Numbered from the stretch's first letter, positions 44,216 through 55,960 are shown. The stretch is 64,000 nt of DNA from Isoetes taiwanensis (GCA_021234155.1 JAJEKV010000032.1:8338736-8402735), one strand, 5' to 3'. Translations and numbers: made by a program. The notes: generated by a model not told the origin, from the sequence alone.

Positions 44216-44355
44216 TACTAAGGTTTTTCCCGAAAACCCTTCGGGGGGGTTTTTAATCCCGGTAGTAATCGCTGCTTTGCTCTCTTTTGTACTTGGGTCC
44301 CATAGGCCAGTTGGTCTCCGTGGACGATAAAATCATATTCTATTCTATTCTTATT
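44216..44355 (+). other. LINE 3' untranslated end: hairpin and microsatellite tail
   Basis: TTTTTCCCGAAAA-CCC-TTCGGGGGGG folds with a 6-bp stem between two T-runs. The same position in the copies at 37696 and 59234 (minus) has different stem bases but can still pair. The end is CCGTGGACGATAAAATCA and then TATTC repeats. Confidence 0.6.
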
Positions 44356-44921
44356 ATCCATGAAGAAAATAATTATGCTATAGAACAATAAGACCTAAGC
44401 ATCTAAGCTTATTGATCAAACACAATAATCCCAATGTTTGTTATTCAAAATCCTTAAAGGTTTGATTCAAAATTCACTTGTCACATAACCTTTAGCATAA
44501 ACCTTATATTTGCTACATGATAATTTCAATTTGTAGGTATTGACCCGTTCAATGAGACTGAGTTATCCTTCTCTTGGATAGCCCAAGCTGCCCGACGATC
44601 TGCATACAGCTCACCTGCGAATAATCTCACATCAGTGCAATTACAAGAATACTTCTTCTGTTATTTTAGATCGGGATCCGGCCGCTATGGCGGACCGATC
44701 GATCCACCTGATATCACTAAGGCAACTTTCTTTTTCTATTCAATATGGGATAGATATATCCCATAATAACTGGGCCAAACCTTCGAAACCTTTAACCCTT
44801 CGAAACCTTTAACCTTTAACATTACAATTTCATCCTTTAACCTTGAATATCAACTTTAGGTTAAAAGATCATGTGCAACCTCGATTTTGTCTAGGCTAAT
44901 CATAACATGAACAATCCCTAC
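44356..44921 (-). repeat. Probable copia 3' LTR
   Basis: Follows, on the minus strand, the pol stop and a polypurine tract GGGGGAATTG (44920-44929), and starts TGTAGGGATTG. The far end near 44356 is not defined, and there is no second LTR in the window to compare. A doubled CCTTCGAAACCTTTAACC occurs at about 44776-44815. Confidence 0.45.
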
Positions 44922-44929
44922 AATTCCCC

Positions 44930-45982
44930 CTACATGTTATGACCTGTGCACTGAATTTTATTCTTCAGCTCTGTAAATTTTCCTTCTGATAGAGCTTTAG
45001 TCAGAATGTCTGCTAACTGACTTGAGGTGTTCACATATACCATCTTGACTGCATTTTTCTTCACAACATCTCTGATAAAGTGCAGTTCTAACTCAATATG
45101 CTTAGTCCTTTCGTGAAGAACCGGGTCTTTAGTCATAGTTATGCAACTGGTACTATCACAATGTAATTCTGTAGCCGTAAATTGATCATAACCTAATTCA
45201 AACATGAGCCTTCTTTCCCATATCAACTCTTTGGTAGCTAATGCAGCTGAAGCATATTCTGCCTCAGCACTAGACATAGCAATAGCATTCTGTTTTTTGC
45301 ATTCCATGCAATTGGTGCTCCTCCTAAGAAGATTAAATACCCTGAGGTAGACTTCCTTGTATCAAGGTCCCCTCCCCAATCTGCATCACAAAATGCCTGC
45401 AATTGTAAGTTCTCTGTATTGTAACTAATTCCATCATTCATTGTCCCCTTAAGACCTCTTTGCTGCTATCAAGTGATCCCGTCCTGGGTCATTATTATAC
45501 CTGCTTAACATGTTTACAGCATAACCTATATCTGGAAGAGTGCAATTTGCCACATAAGAAAGACATCCTATCAGAGACACGTAAGGTACCTTTTTCATCT
45601 CTTCTCGTTCTCTTTCAGTTCTTGGGCTCATCTTAGCAGAAATCTTACACCCTGGTATTATAGGAGTTTTAGCAATGTTGCAGTCTCTCATTTTGAATTT
45701 GTCAAGCATCCCTTCTATCTGGCTCTTCTGAGTAAGTGTCAATATCTTATTGGCTCTATCCCTGTGAACTTCAACTCCTAAGAATTTCCTCAGCTCACCT
45801 AAATCTGACATCCTATATTTAATGTTTAGAACATTCTTGCAATGCTTCAGAACTTTAATTCCTTTTGAGATCATTATATTGTCATCTACATACAGTGCAA
45901 TTATGCACCATTCCTCACCAGTCTGATACTTATAGAGATTGCCATCATTTTGTAACTTAAAGAGGTTTGGGTTTCTTGGCAT
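44930..45982 (-). pseudogene. Ty1/copia pol C-part: RT and RNase H
   Basis: On the minus strand, in order: ALYVDDNIMIS (catalytic YVDD, about 45895), MSDLGELRKFLGVEV, SLIGCLSYVANCTLPDIGYA (about 45530), AFCDADWGGDLDTRKSTSGY (about 45400), MSSAEAEYASAALATKELIW (about 45250), LHCDSTSCI and LHERTKHIELELHFIRD, ending at TAG (44930-44932). Two one-base-type frameshifts (near 45450 and 45300) break it. The 5' part is cut at about 45963, where the reverse long repeat begins. It is the copy enzyme end of a copia element, now inactive. Confidence 0.9.
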
Positions 45983-46019
45983 TAAAGAGCTTAAATCGGG
46001 AGCTCTGGGTGATGATTAA

Positions 46020-46235
46020 CACGTCCAATCCGCCAAAAAGGCCGGAACGTGGCCTGCCTTTTTTAGGGTTCCTAGATTTTGTTGGAACAATATCCCACAC
46101 GCTGAAGACAAAATAAAAACCAGGGTATATATAGATTGCTTTCAAATTTCTAGTAAAATTACGTGCTACCTTCACGTGGGATTCGGCCCGTTGCCGCCCC
46201 ACATGCCAGGGGGTACCACGTGGCGCGCGGAAATT
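46020..46235 (-). promoter_or_regulatory. Retroelement promoter module, copy 4 (reverse)
   Basis: On the minus strand: CCACGTGGTACCCCCTGGCA, CATGTGGGGCGGCAACGGGC, CCCACGTGAAGGTAGCACGT, TATATATA at about 46126-46133, then the CTAGGAACCCTAAAAAAGGC leader. It matches copy 6. Confidence 0.6.
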
Positions 46236-46709
46236 GGATTGAGTAGATACTGGGCTTGGGGGATTAGATAGGAATTTTTTTCAAATTTGGCACGATTCCC
46301 AAGAAATGAACAATGAAGGTCAATATGGTTTTTTTCCAAAAATTCTTTTTTCCAAAGGAATCTTTTTTGATGCTCTACAAGATGAGAGAATCTTTTTGCA
46401 AAAAAGAGCACTTGATTACTTTTACTAAAAAAGAGAGTGAAATTTGATGAAACATGGCAAATGGGTGGTGACATGGCACTATGAAGTGATGAAGTGTCAT
46501 GTAAGGTGGCAAAATGACTTTTTTCTAGTCAAAACTGAGATGATGTGGATGACATGTGTATGATGATGTGGAAGCACTTGGGGATGATGTGGCACCATGG
46601 GATGATGACGTGTTATCTAAGGTATAAAAATGACTTTACTTAGGTCAAAAGTTTTGAAAAAATAAATTTTGAGGTAGGTGACACATGTATGATGACACCG
46701 ATGTGCTTA

Positions 46710-47040
46710 GGCCCAGATTCCACTAAGCCGGCCGTTTCTGGATCTGCTGGCAAGAACTAGCGGGCGATCGGCAACAAAACAAGGCTTATCTACCATCATC
46801 TACATTCCATTGCAGCTCTGGCACTTCGTGATTCTAAGCTTTGTTCATCCAAGCTGTCAAAGTTTCCTGAAACTCTCGGGCAAGATCCCCCGTCTGTTAT
46901 TTCTATGATAACTCACTCCACGTCGGAAACTTCCACCCACAATTCTGACTGCAATGGAATCGCAACAAGGGTGTTAATTGATTATTTGTGGCTCCGTGAT
47001 TCGTCGCTGTACCAACTGACGGCACAGTAGAATCTGGGCC
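46710..47040. mobile_element. Tourist-like MITE, copy 2, with known empty site
   Basis: Starts GGCCCAGATTCCACT and ends AGTAGAATCTGGGCC, flanked by TTA at 46707-46709 and 47041-47043. The equivalent place in copy B (GTGCTTAGGTGG at about 60930) is uninterrupted with a single TTA, which proves insertion and the 3-bp duplication. Confidence 0.9.
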
Positions 47041-47216
47041 TTAGGTGGTGATGTGGATGGTATTTGGCATTCTTGAGGATGATGTGGACAATTTGGCAAC
47101 CAATTGGGCATTAGTGCATATATCAATAGATCTTTTATGCAATGGCTTGAATAATTTACTCTTCCATACTTGTTTGAAGAAAATGTGCACTTTATCTCTC
47201 TAGCTTAGCTTTTAGA

Positions 47217-47590
47217 AAGAGAAGACTTGTTGCAGCAACAATTGACAAAGAATCAATGATTTTTCTTGGTGACGAGCCCCCCAGCATGACCCTTGTGCAC
47301 AACCCTACCTTAAAACCCGAGTTTGTCCTTGAAAAACATTCTAGACCTTCTTCAATGGTATAGAGTGAGGATTCCGAAGAAGAGGAAGCTAATGCTTGCA
47401 GCAGATTACATTGCAGGTGGCCTTTGTACATTAGCAGTGCCTATTGGAGGCAAGGATCAACTGACGTTAGTGAGTTCTGTATAACTCGAGAGAATGTCAT
47501 CACCTTTGAGATACTTGCATCAGATATTCTACAGCATGCATCCAGATCTTGGCTGAACGAGAACCATGCTGGCTGCTATTCGATGTAAGT
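47217..47590 (+). pseudogene. Unrecognised exon-like block, copy A
   Basis: On the plus strand one frame reads NILDLLQWYRVRIPKKRKLM then LAADYIAGGLCTLAVPIGG. Upstream, another frame reads SMIFLGDEPPSMTLVHNP-like sequence. The block ends TTCGAT|GTAAGT, a strong splice donor. The second copy (61113-61486) has the same layout with different indels. The order suggests a host-gene exon or a retroelement gene; I cannot name it. Confidence 0.4.
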
Positions 47591-47624
47591 ATTTGTGCTT
47601 GTCATTTGATTGCGAAATTTTATT

Positions 47625-48010
47625 TTGATTGATTGATTGATTTAAATCACGCCTGTTTAAAGATCCTCAGGTCCATAAGGCGACAAAAAATAGTATATCG
47701 ATAATGTTATGTACTAACAACTTATTTGTGTCTGTTTCAATGTAAGACTCTATAAATGCTATAAGATCAAGAGTTTCCTTTCGGTAAGTCCACCAAGATT
47801 GTAAGTAGTCTCCAAGCTTGGACGGGTCGATCTTAAGGAGCTCAGAAAATCTAGATTCAGTGATCCCAAATTCTTCGTGCAGGTGTTGAAAGTTTGGACA
47901 ATCTACGAAAGCGTGTTGTTCGTCTTCGATCATCACGAGCCAACAGCAAGAACAGATCCGATATCCCATCATGTCTTCCCATTTCAATTTCAAGCCTGTG
48001 CGAAGAATTT
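47625..48010 (-). mobile_element. 5'-truncated LINE with (ATCA)n tail and C-terminal zinc motif
   Basis: Absent from copy B at the matching place, so it is an insertion. On the minus strand it encodes GYRICSCCWLVMIEDEQHAF then VDCPNFQHLHEEF (C-x2-C...H...C, the ORF2 knuckle), and its 3' end reads GGCGTGATTTAAATCAATCA with ATCA repeats at 47622-47640. The flanks AATTTTATTTT and AATTTTAATTT look like an 11-bp target duplication. Confidence 0.7.
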
Positions 48011-48293
48011 TAATTTATAATGTCTGCAATATTTGTTCTCATACCATCCCATGCGCAACAAGAGGGCATCATGTCTGGTTTAATCTGAGGTCCTTCAAAA
48101 GCTTCATCTCCAAAGAAATGTTCTGGAGGTCACTGCTGCCCTCTAGATTGCAGACACACTAGGATCTCTGGAAAATCGATGCCATCTCATTTTACTGGAT
48201 TCTTGTTGTTTCATTTAGCCTTTTTATATTTTGGTTTGTCAATTTTCTTCAGTTGTAACACTAATTTAACGCATGAACCATTTGGTATTTACA

Positions 48294-49050
48294 TGCGAAA
48301 GTCACCTCCATATCATCCACATCACATTCACACCATCCACATCACCTCCACATCATCAGCACAAGCATCATGTCTCATCCATGTCGCCAAAACATTTTGG
48401 CTAAGAGAAAGGATGTTTGCTAATTTCCTTGCCACATGATCGCCCTTAGATGGTCATGTCATCATTTTCTTGCCATGTCACCACATACTTTGCCATGTCT
48501 ATAGCCCTTAGTCCATTTTTTTACCAAAAATTAAAAGAACTTATTTTCTATTTTTTTCCCCAAAGGCTGGAGCATGGAAAGGTATATAGAATGGGCTTTT
48601 AGAAAATTCGTTTTGGCTATACATATAGCCCCTCAAAATCAAGTTATTGGGATGCATGCCAAATTTAAACTTTAATAAAACTAGCCTGTTCTACTCCTAA
48701 ACCTACCAAGCCTATCTTTCCACCTATCACATCCAGCCACGTGCCAAGACATCAAATCATGTTATGTACATGTTTGTGTGCCAATACACCTAAAAGAATG
48801 AAGTTGTTCACTAGAACTAAAATTGCAAATTCCAAGTCACAAGTAGCCTTAACCTCGATCAACTAGCTGGGACATCTATCTAGATTAATCCTTATAGTAG
48901 TATTATCTGTCCACACTAAGACAAATTGTCTTTAGTGCGCATTTGTTGTCCAAAACATCGAGTGAGCAATATCCATGACTAAACATCTAGAATCATATTA
49001 TATGAATATAATAAACAATGGCTTTAACATTTCCTTGGACATAAAGTACT
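48294..49050 (+). repeat. LTR-like repeat fragment (CATCA-rich)
   Basis: TCACCTCCATATCATCCACA followed by the GGAGCATGGAAAGGTATATAG block matches the long repeats around 31500 and 50340. From about 48650 to 49050 nothing definable is seen. Confidence 0.5.
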
Positions 49051-49902
49051 ATACGGTAAGTTCATATATAGAACCATCTAATAAATTAATAGCACGTGTT
49101 CATACCCAGTGTTTATCTAGGCTCGACTTGAATGGCTTTGGGAAATGTTTTTGTTTTATGAGGAGATGAAAGTTGGTATACAAAATGGCAACATAGAAGA
49201 GCTATATGCATGCTTGACACATTTGGCTAACATTTGACTTCATACAGCTGTGTGAGCTTATAGAGCATAAAGCTTGACGACATCCATATATCACTTGGCA
49301 ACTTGTAGAAGAAATTTTGATATGAAGAACCAAGGAAGGACATTGATTTGGCATCACATATATAGGCATTTGAAGAAGCATTTTTGATCATCTAAGGATC
49401 TTAAGGACTTGAAGTCAAGGTTTGAAAAGACCCCTCGAGTTTCATATTGGTAATTTGCACGTTTTTGGCAGGATATTCTACTTCCCAAGCTATCATCATT
49501 CTATCCAAAACCCATGTCTCTCATACCTGATTGATCTCTCCTTTCATGCACCATTGCCATTTTCTAGGACCAAAAATTAGCAAGTCCATTTTTTCCTAGT
49601 AAACAATGCATTCATCCATACACACGAAAAAATTGCTAAAATTCCATTTTGGCATTTATAAGGTCCAAAACCATATTCTCTCTCTAAAAACAAAGATAGA
49701 GAAAGAAGGGCACCTCTAATATAACATTTCTAGAAAAGGCAAAAAGTTGACCTTTGTGCCTACATGTCAAAGTTTCCCATGATTCTGCATCATCATATAC
49801 CATCACATATCATCATCACCACCACGTATCATCCCCATCACCTCAAAATCATCACCATGTTATATCCATGTGATGAAAAGTTTTTTATTAGGAAAAGAGT
49901 TA

Positions 49903-50214
49903 GGCCCATTAGGCCAACAATTCTTTGTGGCGGCAATTCGAGAGGAAACGTGGCGACTATTCTTTGTTGTTCTGCGATACCACTGCGGGGGGAAGTTCCT
50001 TACATGGAGTTAGATATCCCAAAATTTCCCTAACGAGGGATGTTGGTGGCCGATGCCCGACGGATGCATGCAAAGCACTGCCGGCTAAGCTAAATAATGC
50101 TTGAATCTAGGAACTACCATGACCTCAATGTTGATTCCTCTGTTTGCTTCAAATTGCACGGTAGTTGATGCCAACACACGATCTGAATTTGCGGAAGTAG
50201 TGAAATCACGGGCC
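49903..50214. mobile_element. Tourist-like MITE, copy 3 (decayed TIRs)
   Basis: TTA-GGCCCA at the left and ACGGGCC-TTA at the right. Same insertion point as copy 1 within the duplicated long repeat; the TIRs have lost part of the ATTCCA segment. Confidence 0.7.
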
Positions 50215-50519
50215 TTATTTGTACATCACCACTTTTACATTGCACTGTCACCAATTACTTGGCGGATCACCACATTTTTGTCAAATCGTCCATCTTATAG
50301 CCATCTTTGCCCTAAAACTAAAAAGTTAGCATTTTCTAAATTTTCTTTCTCCATAAAGTAGAGCATGGAAAAATTATAGTATAGGCTTTGAGAAAATTGA
50401 TTATTGCCATATTTAGACCTCCAAAATCCATTTCATGGTATGCCTGTCATAAATTAAAAAAAAAAAAAAGAAAAAGGGGCCTAACTACTTCTACCCTACC
50501 TATACCCATTCTCCCCTTT

Positions 50520-50640
50520 TACGGCGTGTACATGCAGGCGGTGTGGGGGTGGCAGCGAGTGGATTCCCATGTGGAAGTCCGCGTAACAAATCAAATATTT
50601 TGCTTAGGGATTCATTTTATATTCGATCCTGCTTTTTGCA
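50520..50640 (+). promoter_or_regulatory. Retroelement promoter module, copy 5 (decayed)
   Basis: GTGTACATGCAGGCGGTGTG, then TTCCCATGTGGAAGTCCGCG, then TTTTATAT. Both ACGTG cores have mutated (CATGTG, CGCGTA), so this copy is probably dead. Confidence 0.5.
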
Positions 50641-50739
50641 TGATAGATCTTTATGAAGCAATGCTTCCTGTGCGTTTGCTAGTGCAACGTCATCTCCAAA
50701 ATCGATGGATGTTTTTTTTTTGCTATTTTTTTTTCAACC

Positions 50740-51050
50740 ATGGAACGATTCCCAGGTCAAATCAAGGCCACTTTGAAAAGGAAATTATCCCACATGGCAT
50801 ATTTTTTGATGCTCTACAAGATGGAAGAATCTTTTTGGCAAAAAAAAAAAAAACTCTTTGACTTTTTGGTGAAAAGAAAAATTTAAATTTGGTGAGGTGG
50901 CAAGGGTGAGTGAGAGGTGATGTGGCAAAGAAGTGGTCACGTGACACCAATGAGATGATGATGTGTAGTGGGAAAGGATATTTTTCCTAGTCAGAAACAT
51001 TTTATCAGGTGAGTGATGTGCAAGTGATGTAGCACCGCTAAGGTTGCTCT
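50740..51050 (-). repeat. LTR-like repeat fragment, reverse
   Basis: GATGCTCTACAAGATGGAAG and GATGATGTGTAGTGGGAAAG match 46360-46650 and 60580-60840. Confidence 0.6.
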
Positions 51051-52196
51051 CTTTTCTAGTCTGGTAGGAACACATTGGTTTTGTACGATAAGATCCATCA
51101 CATACCACTACAATAACAAGTTCGTTTGACACTATGCATAACAGAATGTCCCCAACCCAGATGCCAATTCCACTAAGAAAATTTTTCCATCCATTCACAA
51201 AAAAGCCCTGGATCCTTAATTCATAATAGCCTACAAATGTTTTTACTATGAAGTTATGTTGCCATCTTAGCTTAAACATGCCACATAATATCAAACATGC
51301 CACAAGGGTCATAAAAATACTCTTTCAAATGATTTATTCTTTTGAAAGGATGAAATATGGTTTCGTATGTTTTTTTTTTATATGGTTAAAATGTTGTGCC
51401 CCGAGGCTCAAGCATTCCCCTTAGGCTCGAATATGCCACCTTGGCTCATGAAATATGCTACATTGGCAACAGAACATAGTCTATAGATGCAACATAGCTT
51501 CATACTGCTTCCCATTTGGTCCTTGCATCAGAATATTTTGATCAGCTCTCAGAGGCACACACTGTAATTCCTAGAAACAAAAAAGAAAAGAATTGTAAAC
51601 AATAGGATCAGAAACCGAAAAAGAAAGAATTAATCCTTACCAACACAAATCCCAGCTTGACATCCCACCAAGAATTCTACTGACATTGCCATCGCAATTT
51701 TGTAGGAAAAAAAAGGTAGAGTGTAGGAAGTGAGCGAGTGTATTCTGGCGCCCTGTATTCTTGGTAGATCGTGAGAAAAGACAACTTTAATTCTAGAATT
51801 AGAGATAATTGATGCTACAATTCTGTATCTAGCTGCAGTATCTAGGCTACTATTTCCAATCATTTTTTTTTTAATATTCTTTTTTTTTTTGCCATTTTTT
51901 TTCTCCTTTTCATAAAATAGAAAGTTATTGTATCCCTTATTTATTGCACACTCCATTGCACACTTAGGATCGTTGGATCCCAAGGTAGTACCAAGAATAT
52001 TAAACAAACCTCGCACTCATGTAGAAAGAATTGATCCTCTATCTATACACGTATTAATACATAGAAACAAATTACAAAGGCCAAAGCATGGCAATGAATC
52101 AGGCTTGTCAAACATGCCTTCATATACAAACTCCACAAAACATGCTTCATATACAAGCTTTAAGTTTCAGAAGCCTAGCTGTTTACATAAGTTAGA
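51051..52196. other. No supported gene
   Basis: Open frames at 50785-51312 and 51630-52016 (minus) show no domain and overlap A/T runs. Confidence 0.4.
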
Positions 52197-53098
52197 ATAT
52201 GCATTAGGGCGGATTTGGGGTCTCAAAATGGCCCTTATCTTGGATGCCAGAATTCCACGTCATGTTTCTCGCGACCAATGATGTTTGCGCATTTTTTTCC
52301 AAAGTCAGTATTAGTTGGCAAGTAGAAAGAGGAGCAGGCTTACTTGGCATCCACATGGCGAAATTTCATAGGACATGTTTGTGCATTCATTGCAACCACA
52401 TTAATGGCCCGCATTTTTCGAAAATCGTATCGCGGACCAAAATAATGGCTACTTTTCCGCCCTCACGTGCACATGCCCACATGCACCAACCACCTTTTCA
52501 AATTTTGGCACCAAGATTTCCATTGTTCACATTAAGCCTCTCGTGCATCCTCTCATATGGCTCTTCATTTGGAATCAAGTCTCCAATAGTGTATGCGTGT
52601 TTTTTCTTGGGGCGAGCATAGAGTTAAGCAACAACGGCGGCGAGGCGATGTGCGGACAAGCAAGCGTCGTTACATGCCATGTTTTTACTACCCAAATTTT
52701 CATTCTGAAGTTTTCCTACTAATCAGCTCTTCCCATTCATCGTATTGCTCCCTGCCATTCATTCTTACAATTCAACGACCGATCTGTATCTCTAATTGCA
52801 TCCATCATTGCTCCTAGTACTCCTACATTGCTTCTGCAGTTCATCACTTACAAAACAATAAAAGGCATGACGGTGGAAGGATATCTATCCATAGGCTTGT
52901 GGGTGAGATGCTATCCTTAACGAAGGATGACTATGGAGTTACATCGCCCGGGCGACATTCATCGCATAATGAATAGGTAGAACTATAGGGTTCAAAATAA
53001 ATGCTATGGATAGTATATTGCAAAAAAAAAAAGGGAAGGGAGGGGGGAAGGGGTTTGAAGAGGAGGATATTTGCAAATTTGCACCCTCAATAATACAT

Positions 53099-53166
53099 GG
53101 ATCACACCATGCGAAAATGCATATGCACTTTGTAAATGTGTAGTGAGATTTCGCGTCATGTGATCC
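53099..53166. repeat. 68-bp hairpin unit 1
   Basis: GGATCACACCATGCGAAA at the left pairs with TTTCGCGTCATGTGATCC at the right, around a 32-base centre. It is the first of four such units in the transposon-like element. Confidence 0.75.
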
Positions 53167-53860
53167 TTGCTTCTTTTCTTCCCTCTTCACGATTTATATT
53201 CACTCACTTGAATCAAATATTTTTCTTTGGGCTATATTTATCGGATGTCGGGGATTTGGGACTAGGGAAAAGCATTCTTGGCATCGTTGTTGTCTAACAT
53301 ATGGACATAAGAGACATGCTTTTCAAGATATACATTCGGGGGCAATGGGCATCTAGTTTTACGTTGTAAAATTGTGGGAGCCGAGCTTGAAAGTAGTCCC
53401 ATGACCTCGTTTAAGCGAATTGTGCAAGCCTTATGAGAATGGTGTCCTTGCAATGAAGAAATGTTTGATAAGGCGTGCATCGGGGTTGTTGAAAAAATGA
53501 GTTACAAAGTATTTGCTCCATTAGAGGTGTTTACTAATGCCACGACACAAAAGCTCCAAAGACATATTGTATAAAATGTAAACTTTCATGAGCCTTTGGA
53601 TCAGTTAACTCAAAGTGTCACATATGGAAACATTGTTAGGTTTGATAAAATAACATAAAAATCTTATTTAATAAAGCTTTGGTTGTTGGTAAAGTGTTGG
53701 CTTATTGATTATGTGTTTGTATTTTGCTTTGGGACCCTCTTTGAAAAAGTTTAGTTCATAAAACATAATATAACTTGGAATGATACATATTTTATATGCA
53801 AATGGGAGACTATTGATGAGGGACTTGGTGTTATTATCTATTGACAACAAACAAGAAAGT

Positions 53861-53929
53861 GGATCACACCATGCGAATTTAGTATATTCCAACCTTTTAG
53901 CTTATACAAAATTAAGCTTGGTGTGATCT
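53861..53929. repeat. 69-bp hairpin unit 2
   Basis: GGATCACACCATGCGAAT at the left; the right arm ends AAGCTTGGTGTGATC. The CGAAT part of the right arm has diverged. It is preceded by ACAAACAAGAAAGT, as in unit 3. Confidence 0.7.
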
Positions 53930-54259
53930 TTTTTGGAAAAACATGACTTCCTATAGTAAAATTACTTTGATTATCTTTTAATAAAAGAAATATATATGTG
54001 TGTTATTTGAAGTTAAGTGTGGATATGTGACGTGCTCATTTATTGATAAAGTGTTTGCTTTTTGAAAAGGGCTAATAACTTTATGTACTACTAGAGTTGG
54101 TAAAGTATTTTAGATGCAAATAGGATGCTTGATGTGATCCTTCTTAAAAAAGATATGCTCTTTGAAAAAGACTAATAACTTTATGCACTTGGGGTGGTAA
54201 AGCATTAAATGAGAAGGGGTACTTGTGTTTAATTTTAATTTGACAACAAATAAGAAAGT

Positions 54260-54327
54260 GGATCACACCATGCGAATTTAGTGTGTCTCTTTTTTTTTGC
54301 ATATGTATTATTCGCTTGGTGTGATCC
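54260..54327. repeat. 68-bp hairpin unit 3
   Basis: Best-preserved unit: GGATCACACCATGCGAAT pairs with ATTCGCTTGGTGTGATCC, with one mismatch in 18 bp. A lone right-arm half (TTGATGTGATCC) lies at about 54130. Confidence 0.8.
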
Positions 54328-54434
54328 ATCTTGAAAAAAAAATAGCTTTCAAGTAAAAGGAAAGAAAGAAATATCTTATTTAAAGTGTAAGTTGTAAGTT
54401 GAATATTTGTGTTTCTATTTACTTTTTTACGCAA

Positions 54435-54502
54435 GGATCACACCAGGCGAATTTCTTATATGCAATTACTTCTGCGCATGAAGATTTCACATCATATGAT
54501 CC
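54435..54502. repeat. 68-bp hairpin unit 4
   Basis: GGATCACACCAGGCGAAT at the left; the right arm reads ATTTCACATCATATGATCC. It has more mismatches but the same total length as units 1 and 3. Confidence 0.7.
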
Positions 54503-55960
54503 TCTTTAAACAAGGATGGCTTTGACCTTCAATGTTCATAAATTTTATGAATGTTTGCATATAAGAATGTCACATATCATATTTTCTTAAAAAATGGTCA
54601 TCAAATGGATAACTAGTCAAAGAGTTCTTCTACTACTTAAAGAGTTTCAAGACTCATTTTTGCTATAATTTAAATAGCAATAGAGTTTTAAAGGAATCTA
54701 TTGTTAAAGGTAGTCAAAGCCTTCTTGTATTAGCGGTATCTAAACACAAACACCATAACCTTTGTACTTCAAGAATGTATAAACCCTTCACATTGCAAAG
54801 TATAATGTCATTTATTAGCATCTTCACGGACGTTTCCCCTTCCTTATCGGAGCGGCTCATCTCAAGGAGCGTATTCGATTCGAATGCCTTCATCCTCTCT
54901 CAATCTCTCACAATATCCTAGGAGGCCGGAGTTACCGTCACCACAAAATCGGACTAAACTTGAAACGTCCCCGAAATGGCGGTTTCTTGCCACTCAACGG
55001 ATCCAATGGATATAAACGCCATCCGCCCGGATGTCAACACTTTTTGAGCACCAAGACACAAACACGTCGAGGTCTAAGTTCTTATTTTTAGACCTCCTTT
55101 TTGCGATTGAAGACTGGAGCATATTCGTGAGTCAGTTGGATCCTTATCCACACATCATTTGGAGCTTCCATATTTGCGTGGATCGCCGCGGTAGCGAAAT
55201 GAAGGTGTACAATTTGTATGTCCCAAATTAAACCGTGTGGTGAGCGTCCCGTACTAACCTCGTTTTTGAAATTTGCAACGTGCATATGGAAATCGAAAAG
55301 TCCATTCTCCTACAATCCATGCTTTTATACATTAAGCAAATTCAAATTTCGAATTGTAGGGGGCGAAAAGCCTGTATTGGGATGAAGTAAAGATCCCTAA
55401 GCATCTTTGGGTTCACGTGGACCCACTAGCGACCGGGCTTAAAACACCTTAACTTGGGCTGAGGCAAAAAAATTCAGCCCCGTTTTGGAAAATCAGCCCT
55501 TGCAAAATCCAACTTGCGTAGCTGATACATCGCTAAATTTTTTAATCAGTGCTGACTCTGCCAGAACTCAGCAGAGGGCCTAAACTTCTCCATGTGAACC
55601 ACCCATAAGGCGCAGCCGCAGCGCCTCAAAATGAAAGTCTGATACAAAGCTTCAACCTACACATTCAAATTTTGAAATGTGGAAGGCGGGAAGCTTGTAT
55701 GGCCATGGCCTCTAAATGAAAATAGCGCAAGAATCGGTGACACGCACGCTTGGTATTTGACAAACCAAGAGGCACCGTCATGAGTTGCAGGTATGCTATA
55801 ATGCAAGTGGCTTTTTAGAAGCGCCACATGTTGCATCAGCCTATCTGACAACCAACAGAATTAAATACATATGGCGCCATGAATGCGCAATCCCCCTTAT
55901 TCCGGGAGAATATTCCAAGTAAATCTGTAATGATGAGATTTTGGTATCCTAGGTGACATG
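54503..55960. other. Inner part of the transposon-like element, no gene seen
   Basis: Slightly GC-richer after 54830. A near-palindrome TGGGTTCACGTGGACCCA lies at about 55408-55425, and AATTCAGCCCCG...AATCAGCCC repeats short words near 55480. Frames at 55031-55231 and 55657-55851 have no domain. Confidence 0.35.

Larger units (their letters stand above)
40930..44355 (+). mobile_element. GC-rich LINE, decayed, with (TATTC)n 3' tail
   Basis: Base composition changes sharply from AT-rich to GC-rich at about 40930 and back at about 44355. In order it contains endonuclease, RT, C-terminal region, and a 3' untranslated region that ends CCGTGGACGATAAAATCA and TATTC repeats. The 5' end is truncated inside the endonuclease. 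There are many frameshifts. The RT is of a type different from the two AT-rich LINEs. A clear target duplication was not found. Confidence 0.8.
45964..48293 (-). repeat. Reverse long repeat, copy A (with MITE and LINE insertions)
   Basis: From GTTTGGGTTTCTTGGCATTA onward it matches 60093-61797 through promoter, CATCA-rich part and the exon-like block at 47217. Two later insertions are present only here: a MITE (46710-47040) and a LINE fragment (47625-48010). The left edge cuts the copia pol. Confidence 0.8.
49056..50712 (+). repeat. 1.6-kb long repeat, copy 2
   Basis: Matches 30228-31866, with small indels throughout. It shares the MITE insertion, so the copying postdates the MITE. Confidence 0.75.

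Noticed and set aside
18300-50400. CATCA/CATGTCA-rich stretches as possible CRISPR-like arrays
   Set aside because: Repeats are short, irregular words without constant-length spacers, in a plant nuclear context; they belong to LTR-like repeats.
51630-52016. Minus-strand 128-codon frame
   Set aside because: Runs through A-rich tracts giving a polylysine stretch; no domain.
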